A stretch of 64,000 nucleotides of DNA from Roseimicrobium sp. ORNL1 (lineage in GTDB: Bacteria; Verrucomicrobiota; Verrucomicrobiia; Verrucomicrobiales; Verrucomicrobiaceae), in NCBI RefSeq assembly GCF_011044495.1, contig NZ_CP049143.1, positions 7,750,001 to 7,814,000 of the forward strand. Direction: 5' to 3'. This document shows, in pieces, positions 17,236 through 25,700 of the stretch. Position 1 is the first letter of the stretch; the number at the start of each line of letters is the position of its first letter. The position numbers and the translations under genes were made by a program. A model generated the notes under the pieces. It had not been told where the DNA came from. It saw only the letters and a list, made by a program, of their open reading frames with translations, and ran no database searches.

Positions 17236-18038
17236 AGGGCAGCAGGGACGGGGACGGTTGAAAATGTCTTTGAGGCGCGCGACTCCACATCCGTGATGGC
17301 GCCGTCATTCATGTGGGCGATGCGATCCGCGTAGTGGAACACCCGGTTGTCATGCGTGACCACGATGACCGCGCGCTCGGGATGCACGGCGGAACTGGCG
17401 AGCAGATCCATCACCGCTTCACCGGTGTGATGATCCAGTGCGGCGGTCGGCTCATCGCAGATCAAAAGGCGCGGCTCATGCACCAGCGCGCGAGCCAAGG
17501 CGACGCGCTGTTGCTGGCCACCCGAGAGCGTGCGCGGATAGGCATTCGCACGATGGCCGAGACCCAGTTGATCCAGCAGTTCCGTGGCGCGGCGCACTGC
17601 GATTGAGCGTTTCACGCCCGCGGCGAGAAGAGGCACTGCGGCATTCTCTGCAGCGGTGAGCGCGGGGAGAAGATTGTACTGCTGGAAGACGAAGCCGAGA
17701 TTTTGCCGGCGGAACACGATCTGTTCGCTCGAGCTCAGCGAAGCCCAGCGCTCACCAAAGAGCGTCACTTCACCTTCGCTGAAATCCAGCAGGCCTGCGA
17801 TGACGGAGATAAGCGTGGTCTTGCCACAGCCGCTTGGACCCACCAGGAAGGTCATCTCCCCAGGCGCGGCGGTGAAGTCGACGCCACGCAGGACATCGAC
17901 CTTCGCCTCACCGGAGCCGAAGGACTTGCGGATGCCTTCGCATCGGACGGCAGCGTCGGTTTCCACGGGCGAGTGCATCAGGAATTGAGATGGAGTGTGC
18001 ATGGGCATGGGAAGCGGCGGGTTCGCATTCATGTTCAT
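17232..18038 (-). CDS. ABC transporter ATP-binding protein (DevA/MacB-type)
   Basis: 268 residues from the ATG at 18038, which overlaps the stop of the permease gene (18035-18038). Walker A is GPSGCGKTT, the signature LSGGQQQRVALARAL, and Walker B LLICDEPTAALD. The sequence best fits ATPases of the MacB/LolD/DevA group that energise FtsX-like permeases. A longer ORF start at 18149 would run far into the permease gene and is not needed. It acts with the permease and adaptor around it. Confidence 0.92.
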   Translation of the reverse strand: MNMNANPPLPMPMHTPSQFLMHSPVETDAAVRCEGIRKSFGSGEAKVDVLRGVDFTAAPGEMTFLVGPSGCGKTTLISVIAGLLDFSEGEVTLFGERWASLSSSEQIVFRRQNLGFVFQQYNLLPALTAAENAAVPLLAAGVKRSIAVRRATELLDQLGLGHRANAYPRTLSGGQQQRVALARALVHEPRLLICDEPTAALDHHTGEAVMDLLASSAVHPERAVIVVTHDNRVFHYADRIAHMNDGAITDVESRASKTFSTVPVPAAL

Positions 18039-19174
18039 CCTCGGAAGACAGTGGCGGGTTCGAGCACCAGCACGCGGCGCAGGCTGGCAACGCTGGCCAG
18101 CAACACCACGGTGAGCATCAGCACACCCACGCCGGCGGCGCTCTGCCACAGCAGCACGAAGTGCCGCGTGGCCACCTTGTGGCTGGTGATTTCAAAGAAC
18201 GTGGCACCCAGAGCACTGCCGATGGCAAAGCCGACGAACCACACGATGAACGCCTGCAGCAGGATCATGCCGAGCAGCCGGGCGTTCGTCACGCCGATGG
18301 CCTTGAGCGCACCGAACTGCTTGAGGTTCTCGACGGTGAAAAGATAAAACGTCTGCCCCGCGACCACGAGCCCCACGAGGACACCCACACCGATGGTGAT
18401 GCCGAAATTCACCGGGATGCCGGTGTTCTTCATGTAGTATCCCACGCAGTCCCACATGAACTGCACCGTGGTGCGCGCCTTCAATCCCGTGGCTTCGCTG
18501 ATGCGGGTGGCGAGTACTTCGGGAGTCACGCCCGGCTTGGCGCCCACGAGTACATAGGAGAGCTGTTGCCGCTGCCGGCCTTGAAAGTTCAGTGCTTCGC
18601 TGTAGCGCGCATGAATGATGGGGAAGGAGACGAATGCCGGAAGCGCATCCGAGATACCCACGACCTCCACACGATTGTCATTGAGTTCCAGCGTGTGTCC
18701 CAGCTCCAGCGGACGGTCAGGGAAGAGCATGAGATACCCCGCCTTGTCGATGATGATCGCATTGGGATTGCGGAGGTCCTCCCACTTGCCCAGCAGCATA
18801 TTGCGCGGTGCACCGAGCAGCGTGGCTTCGTCGATGCCCAGCACGGTGCACGCGGCGAAGGTTCCGTCCACCGTGCGGGCGACCGGAGTGCCTTTGAAGA
18901 GCCGCACCGCATAATCCACACCTTCCACGCCACGGACGCGGCCGAGGTCGGTGTCCTTGAGCGGCTTCGTCTCGTCAAAGTACCGCGTGCGCGGATCCAT
19001 GACCCACACGTCGGCATCCGGCACATCCAGAATCTGGTGCCCTGTCCGCTTCATCAGCCCCGCGAAGATGGAGGTCTGGTTCTGCAGGAGGAAGGTGGAG
19101 AAGGCGATTGCGAAGATGAGCCCGATGTATTTGGCCCGGTCTCCCACCAGCATGCGAAAGGCGACGAAGTTCAT
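18035..19174 (-). CDS. ABC transporter permease, FtsX/DevC-like
   Basis: 379 residues. One N-terminal transmembrane helix (YIGLIFAIAFSTFLLQNQTS) is followed by a large periplasmic domain (about 45-250) and three C-terminal helices (ITIGVGVLVGLVVAGQTFYL; LLGMILLQAFIVWFVGFAIG; SAAGVGVLMLTVVLLASVAS). This is the MacB-like FtsX topology. It is first in the operon with the ATPase and adaptor. A TetR operator candidate sits 29 bp upstream of its start (19203-19217). Confidence 0.9.
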   Translation of the reverse strand: MNFVAFRMLVGDRAKYIGLIFAIAFSTFLLQNQTSIFAGLMKRTGHQILDVPDADVWVMDPRTRYFDETKPLKDTDLGRVRGVEGVDYAVRLFKGTPVARTVDGTFAACTVLGIDEATLLGAPRNMLLGKWEDLRNPNAIIIDKAGYLMLFPDRPLELGHTLELNDNRVEVVGISDALPAFVSFPIIHARYSEALNFQGRQRQQLSYVLVGAKPGVTPEVLATRISEATGLKARTTVQFMWDCVGYYMKNTGIPVNFGITIGVGVLVGLVVAGQTFYLFTVENLKQFGALKAIGVTNARLLGMILLQAFIVWFVGFAIGSALGATFFEITSHKVATRHFVLLWQSAAGVGVLMLTVVLLASVASLRRVLVLEPATVFRG

Positions 19175-19202
19175 GGCTTGTTCGGTGAATGGTGTTCAAC
19201 AA

Positions 19203-19217
19203 TTGACTGTGAGTCAG
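19203..19217. promoter_or_regulatory. Candidate TetR operator upstream of efflux operon
   Basis: TTGACTGTGAGTCAG, an imperfect palindrome differing from the operator at 19985-19999 at only two positions. It lies between the TetR stop (19238) and the permease start (19174), where a repressor would block the operon. Confidence 0.65.
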
Positions 19218-19237
19218 TTTTCGGGCAAAAAAAGGGA

Positions 19238-19963
19238 CTACTTGGCCTTGAACCAGTTCGACTCAGGGAAGATCTCGTCGTGGATGCGGTGGTCCGAGGC
19301 GGCGTAGTCGAAGTCGCGGAAGAGTGGCTTCCAGCCCATGCCGTCCAGCACGAGGTCCTGGTTCACACGCACAATTGTGGAAGCGTCTTCAATGCCAGCC
19401 AGCACCCGCAGGTCATGCACCTGGGTCATGATGTGGCTGCCCATGGTCATGGCGATGAGGGAGAACGCCTGTAACTCCGTGGTCATGTGGGGCGAGGGAG
19501 GCAGGTCGCCGCTGGTCTGGCCGTCAATGATCGCCTTGTGCACCGTGCGGAAGCAGCGCCCGCCTTCCAGAGCGTGCTTTTGTCGCTGCGCCTCAGAGGC
19601 TTTCTCCCAGAAGGAGTCGCTCTTCAGCATGAGCTCCGCGCTGAAGTAGTTGGGATACGTCACCATGAACTCCACGCAGGCATAGCCAATGGAGCGGATG
19701 CGTTCCCGACTGCCCCCCTTGAACTGGATGGCACGGTCAAAGAGATCCGCGCGGTGCTTCAGCGCCCGGGTGGCGACGGCCAGCGCGAGATCTTCCTTGG
19801 ACTGGAAGTGCAGGTAGATGGTCCCCTTGGAGTACTCCACCGCTTGGGCCAACTCGTCCAGATTGACGTCCTGATAGCCGTCCCGGCGGAACAGACGCTG
19901 CGCGTGGTCGAGGATGAGTTCCTCCCTCGCCTGGCGTTCACGTTCTTTCCGGGTAGCGGTCAC
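19238..19963 (-). CDS. TetR-family transcriptional repressor
   Basis: About 241 residues if it starts at GTG 19963 (VTATRKERERQAREELILDH). The N-terminal HTH is typical: RLFRRDGYQDVNLDELAQAV, then YSKGTIYLHFQSKEDL, at about residues 23-64. The C-terminal ligand domain is unlike well-known drug regulators. There is no ATG in the right place. GTG 19963 is chosen because it lies 22 bp after a palindromic operator that would otherwise be inside the coding region; TTG codons further upstream remain possible. It probably represses itself and the efflux operon located downstream on the same strand. Confidence 0.88.
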   Translation of the reverse strand: MTATRKERERQAREELILDHAQRLFRRDGYQDVNLDELAQAVEYSKGTIYLHFQSKEDLALAVATRALKHRADLFDRAIQFKGGSRERIRSIGYACVEFMVTYPNYFSAELMLKSDSFWEKASEAQRQKHALEGGRCFRTVHKAIIDGQTSGDLPPSPHMTTELQAFSLIAMTMGSHIMTQVHDLRVLAGIEDASTIVRVNQDLVLDGMGWKPLFRDFDYAASDHRIHDEIFPESNWFKAK

Positions 19964-19984
19964 AGTCGCTACTTTGGCAGGTTT

Positions 19985-19999
19985 TTGACTCTGAGTCAA
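19985..19999. promoter_or_regulatory. Candidate TetR autoregulatory operator
   Basis: TTGACTCTGAGTCAA is a perfect 7-bp inverted repeat around one base. It sits just upstream of the likely TetR start and matches the copy at 19203-19217. Confidence 0.7.
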
Positions 20000-20013
20000 A
20001 TTCTTCTTGCCGG

Positions 20014-20934
20014 TCAAAGTAACCCGCTTCTTCCCGTGTTGAGCGTCTGGGACTTCCGGCCCTGTGTCACCCACCACGCCCAGAAGGGCAGGTTCACCAT
20101 GAAGATGAAGGCCACATACTGGTTCTCCCGGAAGTCGAGCTTCATGATGAGCTCCACCCCGAGGTGGAAGAAGATGATGCTTAGTCCGATAAAGAGGGCC
20201 CAAGCGCGGTTCCACAGGGCGAGGAAGGCAAACAGCTCCAGGAAAAATCCGAAGCCAAAAGCAATGCGTGTGATGTGGGGATGCTCTCCCAGCCACTGGG
20301 CCACTGCGGGAATGGCGGGTACCACCAGTCCCTCGGGATTGTCATAGAACGTCTGCCGGTGGGTCTTCACCACGGACTTCGCGAGGTAGTGGCTACGCAG
20401 GAGCCACTGACCGTCTGACTTGCTGAGCTTGGTGATCGCAGACGTCACGTAGACCGCTGCGATGGCGCACTGGGCAAAGTAGAGCTGGTAGGAATGCCGC
20501 ACCGCATTTGCGATGGCGCTGCCTTTCGCAAACCAGCGACGTCCCAGCCACCACACTTCTCCAGCGCACATGGCCAGGAGGATCAGTCCGTAGATGTTGT
20601 ACCGGTGGTTCGTGTAGTCCTGCGAACCATCCAGCGTGTTGTAGCCGAGATGGGCCAATGTCAGGACGATAAGTCCCAGGGGATTCAGCCACTCAAGGAC
20701 ATACAGCAGTGCGGCGGCGATGATGAGCGGCCGGAACCACACCATGGCATCTTCGCCACCAAAGATGGATACATCGATGATGTGGGAGATGCCGCTTGGG
20801 CTCAGCACCTTTTCATAGGGGAGCACCTTCCACATACCCCACACGACGATGGCAGAAAAGAAGAGCCGCATGAGCAGAGCTTCCCATCGGCCTACGAGCA
20901 CGGGTTTGAATGCTGAGGGAGAAAACTTCATCAT
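20014..20934 (-). CDS. HTTM-like polytopic membrane protein
   Basis: 306 residues with at least six hydrophobic segments. The pattern fits the HTTM (vitamin-K-dependent carboxylase-like) domain: an N-terminal helix LLMRLFFSAIVVWGMWKVLP, a central YFAQCAIAAVYVTSAITKL, and late helices around FGFFLELFAFLALWNRAWAL and FIGLSIIFFHLGVELIMKL. In the family the FxxxKL and FHLGV regions are conserved. The function is not known; gamma-carboxylase activity is not implied. Two adjacent ATGs (20934, 20931) are possible; the first overlaps the stop of the partner gene. Confidence 0.75.
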   Translation of the reverse strand: MMKFSPSAFKPVLVGRWEALLMRLFFSAIVVWGMWKVLPYEKVLSPSGISHIIDVSIFGGEDAMVWFRPLIIAAALLYVLEWLNPLGLIVLTLAHLGYNTLDGSQDYTNHRYNIYGLILLAMCAGEVWWLGRRWFAKGSAIANAVRHSYQLYFAQCAIAAVYVTSAITKLSKSDGQWLLRSHYLAKSVVKTHRQTFYDNPEGLVVPAIPAVAQWLGEHPHITRIAFGFGFFLELFAFLALWNRAWALFIGLSIIFFHLGVELIMKLDFRENQYVAFIFMVNLPFWAWWVTQGRKSQTLNTGRSGLL

Positions 20935-21431
20935 CCTTCGCCCAAGAGCTGGGGTTCCTCACGAAAGGCGGCTCCGTCCTTGTAGTCCTGATAGATCAGC
21001 ACATTCGTGATCCTGACCTTGTCTGGGAGAGGACGATTCCTTTTCTCAGCCAGCTCGCGCAACTCACGCATCATGTTGTTGAAGACCTTTTGCCGAATTT
21101 CCGGCGTGGCTTCGGTGGGTTCGATGTTCACGGCATCGCAGGCCCGGTTCAGGCCTTGGGTGAACTTCTTCTTCACCTTCGCGGAACTCAGTCCCGTCAT
21201 CTGCTTCACATTGATCGGGTTCCCCGCGCCATCCGCCACGATGAGATAATCCGAGGGATACGGGCTCGGATCCGCATACATGGGGAAGCTGTTGAAAGGA
21301 TAGGCATTCTTCACCACGCGGCACAGGAGGATGAGCACCACCATCATCATGATGGGGTGCCTCAGGATGCGCGCGATGCGGGGCCACATGAGAATCCGGT
21401 AACGGATCGCTTTCACGGGCGCAACCATCAA
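20931..21431 (-). CDS. Membrane-anchored partner of the HTTM-like protein
   Basis: 166 residues. One transmembrane segment (IMMMVVLILLCRVVKNAYPF) is followed by a soluble domain that starts FNSFPMYADPSPYPSDYLIV. It overlaps the HTTM-like gene by ATGA, so the two are probably made together and may form a complex. No family name is certain. Several in-frame ATGs near the N-terminus leave the exact start open. Confidence 0.7.
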   Translation of the reverse strand: MMVAPVKAIRYRILMWPRIARILRHPIMMMVVLILLCRVVKNAYPFNSFPMYADPSPYPSDYLIVADGAGNPINVKQMTGLSSAKVKKKFTQGLNRACDAVNIEPTEATPEIRQKVFNNMMRELRELAEKRNRPLPDKVRITNVLIYQDYKDGAAFREEPQLLGEG

Positions 21432-21614
21432 TCCGCCGCAGCCTCCTCATCCCTGGCGCATTTTGCATCGTTTCTTGTGGGTGGCGGAGGCGCAAAGTGC
21501 CAACGGCATCACCGGAAGGACCAATCGACTTCAAGGCCTCCGCATCTTGCTCGTCTTGGCAACCCTCCTGCCCCGCGCATGGCCCGCGTTTGAGCGGTGC
21601 TCACGCAGCTTGGC

Positions 21615-22367
21615 TCAAACAAGGCCACGTGACAGTTTGTTGAACCTCTCAAGCTGGGCATCCTGGATGACTGCGCATTCAAACAGCGCACGAGGCCCAT
21701 TCGAGACGGTGCGTGTGACAGCGAAGCGGTTCTCCTCCAGCATCCGCTGCATGCATGCTTCATTCGGGGCCCAGTAGTTGGTGAAATCCTTATTGAGGGA
21801 GTCTCCGGGGTAGAACTGCATGATGGGAGCCGCCGCAAGCTCTGGATTCAAGCTGGCCAGATCCACAAACGAACCGTCCTTCATGAGGAAGGCGCGGTCG
21901 ATCACCTGGGTTTCCAGATAAAGGTTGCCGCGACACACCTTGCGGCAGATGTCGAGAGCAAGCATGGGATCGGGCAGGTGATAGATCAGCCCGAGCATGA
22001 GCACGATGTCAAAGGTGCCGTGCTTTGCCGGGGAGATGTCATAGATGTTGGCCTGCTGGTGAGTGACTTTGGAGCCGAGCAACTCCGCCGCCACGGCAAA
22101 ACCCGTTTTCGCCGCCGGAAAGTAATCAACAGCGAGGACCTCCGCCCCCCTTTTTTCGAGCTCAAAAGCAAAATAGCCGTCCCGGGTTCCAATATCGAGC
22201 ACACGCATGCCCTCACAGTTTTCAGGAAACTTGAAAAGGCCGAAATAGGTCGGGGTATCGTTGATGCCGGGTGTTACAACGGACGGAGCGACTTCGATTC
22301 GGTGGTACCAGTTTGGGACGGATTGGATCTTCGCTTCAATCTCCTCTTGGGTGTAGACCATTGCCAT
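21615..22367 (-). CDS. SAM-dependent methyltransferase (CmoB/DUF1698-like)
   Basis: About 250 residues from the ATG at 22367 (MAMVYTQEEIEAKIQSVPNW). Motif I is VLDIGTRDGYFAFEL, a classic Rossmann SAM site. HQQANIYDI and FDIVLMLGLIYHLPDP follow as acidic and post-I motifs. The YHL.DP and LDIGT segments resemble tRNA-modifying CmoB-type enzymes, though the substrate cannot be fixed. The ORF extends another 95 codons upstream with no alignable content, so the later ATG is used. Confidence 0.85.
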   Translation of the reverse strand: MAMVYTQEEIEAKIQSVPNWYHRIEVAPSVVTPGINDTPTYFGLFKFPENCEGMRVLDIGTRDGYFAFELEKRGAEVLAVDYFPAAKTGFAVAAELLGSKVTHQQANIYDISPAKHGTFDIVLMLGLIYHLPDPMLALDICRKVCRGNLYLETQVIDRAFLMKDGSFVDLASLNPELAAAPIMQFYPGDSLNKDFTNYWAPNEACMQRMLEENRFAVTRTVSNGPRALFECAVIQDAQLERFNKLSRGLV

Positions 22368-22780
22368 GGTGCGTTGTCTCACTGGAGCATCATCCGGGCA
22401 AGTATTACCTGGGTTCGTTCGGAAGGGGTTCGGCGTTGAGCTGGTGTTGGCCTCGGGATCAGCACAGCGGCGCACCAGGCCACTTCCACTTGATGCGGAT
22501 GCGCTCACAACGCTGCGGAGCGGCGATGTAGAGCGTGAATCGGAAACAATCACGTCCAGGTATTTGAAATGGCCCGTTGGCGCCCGCTTTTTGTGTTGAC
22601 GTAAGGTGTTGTAACCGTGGGAGACGCGCGGAAATGCCGCAAAAAAGAGCAATGGGAACTTGATCTTAATCTACATTAGATTAGTGTGATTAACTCGGTT
22701 GTTCCCAGGAGTGACCGAAATGTAGCCCATCCGCATCACGGAAGGCGTCTCCAGACATCAGCCAGGCACTGATCCCAAGA
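22368..22780. other. Intergenic region upstream of the Verru_Chthon cassette
   Basis: 413 bp between the divergent methyltransferase and cassette genes. It must hold both promoters. A small palindrome, TAATCT-acatt-AGATTA, at 22667-22683 and the flanking words TGGGAAC/GTTCCCA are the only structure I see. No gene is supported. Confidence 0.5.
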
Positions 22781-25700
22781 TTGGGAAGGAGCAGGCACCC
22801 CCAAACGCGCAGCAGTCCGCCGTGGCTTTTGCCGTCGCCCACCTTCTTTCCTGTGAACAATCGTCCCAACCAATCTTCGAGACGCCGGGGTATCGCCTTG
22901 GTCATGGTGGTGGCCATGCTCGGGCTCATCACCGTGCTCGTCCTGGCTCTCTACTCCCTCGCCGAATCCGAGCTCAAAGGCGCCAGACACTATTCCAGCA
23001 GCCAGCAGTCCCGCCAGCTCTCAGATGTGGCCGTGGACGTGATCATTTCACAACTGCGCAAGAGCACCACGCAGAACGTCTCCACCACCGGACGCGAAAT
23101 CTGGACCTCGCAACCGGGCTTGGTGCGGCGGTATGCCACCTCCGGTCAATTGGAGGCCGCCTTCAAGCTCTACTCCAGCTCCCAGATGGTGCTGGCGAAC
23201 GCCACCTCCATTGAGAATACGCTGCTCCGGGATGTGCCGCCGAGTGACTGGGCAGGCAAACCCGAGCGCTACGTGGATCTCAACGCTCCCGTGTGGCGCA
23301 CCAACAATGCAGGGCAGCCGCGCCTCTTGTTCCCGGTGATCGATCCGCGGGCCATGACCGGCACGGATACCGGCGTGCATGGCTTCGAGTACTCCGCCAA
23401 CTTCATCGGTGGAAGCACCATTAACGGCGTTGTCACCAGCGGCGGAGACTCCCAGCGCCTGCCCATGCCGGTGGAGTGGTTGTATGTGTTGAAGGATGGG
23501 AGCATGGGCACGTTGGATTCGTCGAACCGTTTCGTCGGCCGCGTGCCGGCCAGCGCGGACAATCCCATCGTGGGACGCGTGGCATTCTGGACAGATGATG
23601 AAAGCAGCAAGGTGAATATCAACACCGCCTCCGAGCCCACCTTCTGGGCGCCGCCCACGTTCTTCCATAATGAAGATGCCTCCTGGGCAGAGTACCAGCC
23701 GGTGAATGGCGAATTCCAGCGTTATCCCGGACATCCCGCCACCACGGCGCTGAGCCCCATTCTCTTCCCGGGTGGCACGATGCAGTGGGAGAACAAGGAA
23801 CTGATCTACGACCTCGTGCCCAAGATTGGACCTGGCGGCACGAAGGGCGGCACCGTTTCTTATGACGATCCGAAGATCGAGGCAGTGAAACTGGCACAGT
23901 TCCGCAGCGAGCGACTCTATGCCAGCCTGGATGAATTCCTTCTCAAGGAAGACCGCACGCCGAACAACTTCGGCGCCGCCGGCATCGGTGCAGACACGCT
24001 GCAGCGCACCGGCTTTTTCCTCACCGCGCACAGCCGCGCACCGGAGTCCAATCCCTTCGGCCTGCCCAAGATCGCCACATGGCCGGGCAACTACCGTGGG
24101 CCGGAGTACCGCAGCAAGTTTGATTCGACCATCGCCTTCTGCTCCACGCTGGCAAAGCCCAGCGGCAAGAGGCTCTACATGTTCCAGCGTGGTTATGCGG
24201 ACTCCCCTACCCTGGATGTGAGGCAGGCCGACAATCTGGCTCTGCTCAACTACCTGCTGACCAATCTGCAGAAGCCCATTCCAGGATTCTCCAATGCCGC
24301 GAACAAGAACTTCAGCATCAAATACGGTGACGATCTGCCGCAGATCCTCGTCGAGATGTTCGACTATATCCGCTCGGTGAATCTGCATGACGGATTCCTC
24401 GCGGATCCCAGCGACAAGCCCGCCAACACCACCGCGAACTTCATGCTCGGGTACCAGGGCTCCTACACACGGCCCACGAAGTTCAAGACCTTCACCGATC
24501 CCCGGTTCATCCACACGGGTACGGATGCGGAGACTGGTGAACCGGTGGACCATGAGTTCCTCGCCTTCCCTGGTCATGGCCAGGTGACGCCCTCCCAGTG
24601 GCTGCAGAATGGAAAAACGTACGAGGGCATCGCCCGCTTCCCCACCATCACGGAAGTCGGCCTGCACTTCATCTGCGCCGCGGATAACACCGATGATGCT
24701 AACAACCTTTTTGAGAAGGATTATGATGAGGTGGGCAAGCCAGGTGGTGGAACCGCTCCCAAGCTCGTGTCCAAGGACACGAACAAAAAGGACCGGTGGT
24801 ACTCGAACTTTCCTCCCAAGCCCTCGCCAAATCCGGACAAGGGCCAGGCTCCCAATTTGGGCAAATATCCCAAGACGAGCGGATATCCCTACGGACCTGA
24901 CAAAGACCATCCGGGATACAAGCCCCAAAACTGGAACTGGCAGCTCGCCGCGAATACACCGCTCAAGCCGGGATTCCGTCGTGTGCAGGCTCGCTTCCTC
25001 TTGGAGTTCTTCATTCCCGCAGCGGGCTACACGATCATCGAACCCGAGTTCTCGGTGAAGGTGAAAGGCCTGAGCAAGTTCCGGTTGAACGGCCAGCAAC
25101 TCTTCCCCAACGATGAAGAAATCGTGCGCACCGGCCGCCGCGCCACACACAACGGAAACCAGGAGACCGGCGGTTATGGTCTTGGATTGAAAGGTTTCCT
25201 TCGTGAACGCGAGGCACCTGCCCGCGCGCCCATGCCTGCGGACAATCAATGGGGCGCGGTGCCCTGGCAGGTGAAGCCCTCCACGGACACCCCCGCGCCG
25301 CTGAGCGTGCTGAACTACGACCTCGTGAGCAACTTCATCGACATTGATGTTGGCGCGGCGGGAGCCACCCCCATGAACATCAACACGCTGGGCAATCGGG
25401 AGATCGTACTCGAGATCTATAGCGGTCACCTTGGCAAGCTCGTCGCGGCACCCGAAATCAAGGCCGAGCTCGTGCAGACTCTCAAGATCGCCTTCCCGGA
25501 CAACACGGTGAAAGCGCCCACGTTGGTGCGTGTGCCGATCGTCGGTATCACCAACGCGAAAGGAAAGGTCACCGATCCGGAAGTGGAAGCGCCGTACTGG
25601 TGGAGCTTTTACGGCAAGGGTTGCATCGGCTTTGATGTGGACAACCTGGTGAAGGGCACTGCCAAAGTCATCGGCGGCCGCTTCTGGGGTTCCAGCAGTG

